A stretch of 64,000 nucleotides of DNA from JAMZMI01 sp964353015 (GTDB taxonomy: Bacteria > Bacteroidota > Bacteroidia > Cytophagales > Cyclobacteriaceae). Below the pieces are notes generated by a model. The model did no database searches, was not told the origin of the DNA, and saw only the letters and a list, made by a program, of their open reading frames with translations. This document shows, piece by piece, positions 62,202 through 64,000 of the stretch. The stretch spans positions 1 to 64,000 of the forward strand of contig CAYGUA010000022.1 of assembly GCA_964353015.1 (NCBI GenBank), in the 5' to 3' direction. How positions within the stretch are numbered: the stretch's first letter is position 1; each line of letters begins with the position of its first letter. The translations under genes were made by a program, and so were the position numbers.

Positions 62202-62465
62202 TTAATCGTAAATATCTCTTCTGTGACCGATTTTCCTTATATCTACGATTAGAATTTCGTCATCAATAGCATAGATAATTCTGTAATTTCCAACTCGGAT
62301 ACGCCAGTTTGAATTGCTTCCCTTTAGTTTTTTTGAACCAGTTGGTCGGGGATTATTAGCCAGTTTTGAAATGGAAGGAATGATTTTGTTATTGGCTTCT
62401 TTGGGTAACTTTTGAAGCTCTTTCAGTGCAGATTTACTTACTGTAATCTCATATTTTTTCATCAA
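62202..62465 (-). CDS. RelE/ParE-type toxin
   Basis: The 87 residues show the RelE fold pattern: YEITVSKSALKELQKLPKEA, GSKKLKGSNSNWRIRVGNYRIIYAID, then ILIVDIRKIGHRRDIYD. The Arg and Lys residues in WRIRVGNYR and GHRRDIY match those that position mRNA in RelE-like ribonucleases. The gene overlaps the antitoxin gene by 17 bp and follows it in transcription order. Confidence 0.9.
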   Translation of the reverse strand: MMKKYEITVSKSALKELQKLPKEANNKIIPSISKLANNPRPTGSKKLKGSNSNWRIRVGNYRIIYAIDDEILIVDIRKIGHRRDIYD

Positions 62466-62646
62466 GGAGATTGCGATTTTTCAAGTCTTGAATGACATCC
62501 GAAAACGGGATTTTTTCATCTTCTTTTCTCAGCTCTGAGATGAGATTGTCATAGAAATCTTCCCATAGTTCTCCATGTTCGGTCAGGTCAATTTGAACAG
62601 CAACTTTTCTGTTTTTATCGTCTGTCAAAAAATTTATCCCCTTCAT
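62449..62646 (-). CDS. putative antitoxin of the RelE-type pair
   Basis: The 65 acidic, helical residues (KVAVQIDLTEHGELWEDFYD, ISELRKEDEKIPFSDVIQDL) fit the C-terminal wrapping part of a RelB-like antitoxin. No clear DNA-binding domain is visible, so autoregulation may be weak. The call rests mainly on the 17-bp overlap with the toxin gene. Confidence 0.8.
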   Translation of the reverse strand: MKGINFLTDDKNRKVAVQIDLTEHGELWEDFYDNLISELRKEDEKIPFSDVIQDLKNRNLLDEKI

Positions 62647-62749
62647 ATCTTTAATTGATAATATTTAAAATTAAATGAATTTGTTAAATACGATAAGCAT
62701 AAATGAGATTTTCCTGTTTTGGATTAATGTATAATGCCAATGAAGGGAT

Positions 62750-63643
62750 TTAGTCAGCATAATGAAAAGCCACATTGCCCATGGCAACATCCAGATCAAA
62801 TGTCAACAGATTTGGGGCGGATGCTGAATAGCCCATATTGACGTAAACATTTTTTTCAACTTGTTCGAAACCTGGGACAAGCTTCATCCCACAGAGAGGG
62901 GAATCTTTTACATAGATGATAATCGGGATATCTTTTTCTGGAAGGTAGATATCCAAATTGCCCGCACCAACCGAAGCTTTTATCATGCATTTGTTGGTTT
63001 TCGATTCACTGAAATCGAGCATGGCTCTACCAAATCCAATATTGGCGATTACGTTTTTTGCATTAGCACAATCCACGTTTTTCACAACTAGCGAACCCAT
63101 GTCTACTTTTACCAAAAAAGTATCCATTGCGATGAGATTGGCTTCTCTTGTGCTATAATCTACCACCACATCGGCACTGCCAGATCTAATTTTCAATCCT
63201 TTTACTGTGGTACCGCTCAGATCCACATCGGCATTACCAAATCCATAATTTAAATCGAGATTGTAAATCATCTCATGATCGAAAAGAATTTTCCAGTAAT
63301 TATTCTCAGCTGTGGTATTGCCACCGAGCATGGCAAAAAAAATGCCGTCACTGATACTTGTAGATTTGAACTCCTGAAGTGCAAGATTTACATGGCAGGT
63401 GTTGTTGCTCACATTGGCTTTGAAGGAAGGATTTACCTTATCAAGATCAGGGTTACCAAAGATGTTTAGCGGCCCTTGATCATTGGACGTGGACTTGATT
63501 AAGCAATTTCCCACTGATGCTTCCAGAGAGAAATTGATTGTATCGTATCCTATACAATCTTTAAGAGAGTAAAACTTCTTTAATTGCCCGTAACTGACTG
63601 AGTATAAAAGGCCTAACGCCACTGTGAAAACCAACCGCAACAT
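62750..63643 (-). CDS. secreted beta-strand repeat protein (toast-rack-like)
   Basis: The 297 residues have a signal peptide (VFTVALGLLYSVSYGQ) and then regular short strands with recurring D-G-x-V patterns: LDLNYGFGNADVDLSG, LKIRSGSADVVVDYS, VKVDMGSLVVKNVDC, IANIGFGRAMLDFSES, IKASVGAGNLDIYLPE. This resembles the stacked-strand toast_rack or DUF4097-type folds of putative adhesin-like domains. No T9SS end was seen, so it is probably periplasmic. Function unknown. It is a single gene between the toxin-antitoxin pair and dnaJ. Confidence 0.7.
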   Translation of the reverse strand: MLRLVFTVALGLLYSVSYGQLKKFYSLKDCIGYDTINFSLEASVGNCLIKSTSNDQGPLNIFGNPDLDKVNPSFKANVSNNTCHVNLALQEFKSTSISDGIFFAMLGGNTTAENNYWKILFDHEMIYNLDLNYGFGNADVDLSGTTVKGLKIRSGSADVVVDYSTREANLIAMDTFLVKVDMGSLVVKNVDCANAKNVIANIGFGRAMLDFSESKTNKCMIKASVGAGNLDIYLPEKDIPIIIYVKDSPLCGMKLVPGFEQVEKNVYVNMGYSASAPNLLTFDLDVAMGNVAFHYAD

Positions 63644-63687
63644 GACTCATAGTACGAAATAGTTTCAGGGATGTTACGAGATTCAGC

Positions 63688-64000
63688 CTATGCTCCGAAG
63701 AATTCTTTCATGTTTTCGAAGAAACCCTTCTCTCCCTTCGACGGATTGGGCTCAAAGTTCTTTGAATCCCTGAGGTTCTCTAAAATATCTTTCTCTTCTT
63801 TAGTCAGTGACTTTGGTGTCCAGACGTTTACATGGATCAATTGATCACCTGTAGCATAGCCATCTATATCCTTGATTCCTTTGCCTCTAAGTCTTAGGAT
63901 TTTACCGCTTTGGGTTCCAGGCTCTATCTTGATTTTTACTTTGCCTTCTATGGTCGGAACTTCTACTGATGCGCCAAGTGCCGCGTCAAGAAAGCTCACG
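63688..64000 (-). CDS. dnaJ: chaperone DnaJ, C-terminal part (partial)
   Basis: The frame is open to the window end, so the start lies outside. The visible ~104 residues (SFLDAALGASVEVPTIEG, KIKIEPGTQSGKILRLRGKG, GDQLIHVNVWTPKSLTKEE, ENMKEFFGA) match the end of substrate-binding domain II and the C-terminal tail of DnaJ. DnaJ delivers unfolded proteins to DnaK and stimulates its ATPase. The J domain and zinc fingers are not visible here. Confidence 0.92.
   Translation of the reverse strand, partial: VSFLDAALGASVEVPTIEGKVKIKIEPGTQSGKILRLRGKGIKDIDGYATGDQLIHVNVWTPKSLTKEEKDILENLRDSKNFEPNPSKGEKGFFENMKEFFGA

Noticed and set aside
1..64000. tRNA, rRNA, tmRNA, insertion sequences or prophage genes
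   Set aside because: No cloverleaf pattern, rRNA stretch, transposase or phage structural genes were seen by eye; the S74 domain alone is not evidence of a prophage here because signal peptide and operon context differ.

Overview
The window looks like chromosomal DNA of a Bacteroidota, probably a marine Cytophagales-type bacterium. The signs are many C-terminal type IX secretion (T9SS) sorting domains, a short primary sigma factor of the Bacteroidota type, TANNTTTG-like -7 boxes without clear Shine-Dalgarno sites, and very large repeat-built surface proteins. Genus and species cannot be told from the sequence alone. No tRNA, rRNA, CRISPR array or insertion sequence was seen. An assembly gap of 100 Ns lies at 22241-22340.

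Region 1-38000 is accessory and built from a repeated cassette. Its parts are: (i) a sensor kinase with N-terminal TPR repeats and one membrane segment, next to a LytTR response regulator; (ii) a giant secreted protein whose last ~410 residues are a shared module ending in a T9SS type A sorting domain; (iii) a 51-57 residue peptide made of a signal peptide plus a PPATPIDGG-type tail (PID-CTERM-like); (iv) a 3' untranslated stretch ending in a terminator. Intact or partial copies lie at 1-817, 874-7489, 7672-17489 and 27107-37999, and a decayed copy at 26748-27048. A variant part at 17683-26715 has a convergent regulator/kinase pair, a short T9SS protein, a large repeat protein with YadA-like heads and an S74 chaperone domain, a sulfotransferase and a DUF5606-like protein.

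The most notable signal is regulatory. Short direct repeats spaced exactly 21 bp (two helical turns, the spacing expected for LytTR half-sites) lie upstream of several of these genes. Three ATTCC-type repeats precede both the 20803 and 25480 genes, with a -7-like box 34 bp after the third repeat in both. A pair of AATTCTGAT repeats precedes both the 7672 kinase operon and the 10433 giant gene. AACTCAC repeats precede the 3566 gene. I read the region as a set of paralogous, separately wired sensor/regulator/surface-protein units.

Region 38000-64000 is mostly ordinary: an ABC-F ATPase, a TRAP binding protein overlapping a hydrolase, a truncated hemoglobin, clpB, a DinB-like protein, rpoD, an ABC ATPase with a permease-M1 peptidase fusion, an AraC regulator, a YiiX-like cysteine hydrolase, a PhoX phosphatase, prfB with its programmed +1 frameshift, an MFS transporter with a YhhN protein, a RelE-type toxin-antitoxin pair, a beta-rich secreted protein and the end of dnaJ. 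A frameshifted outer-membrane-type pseudogene lies at 47317-47877.
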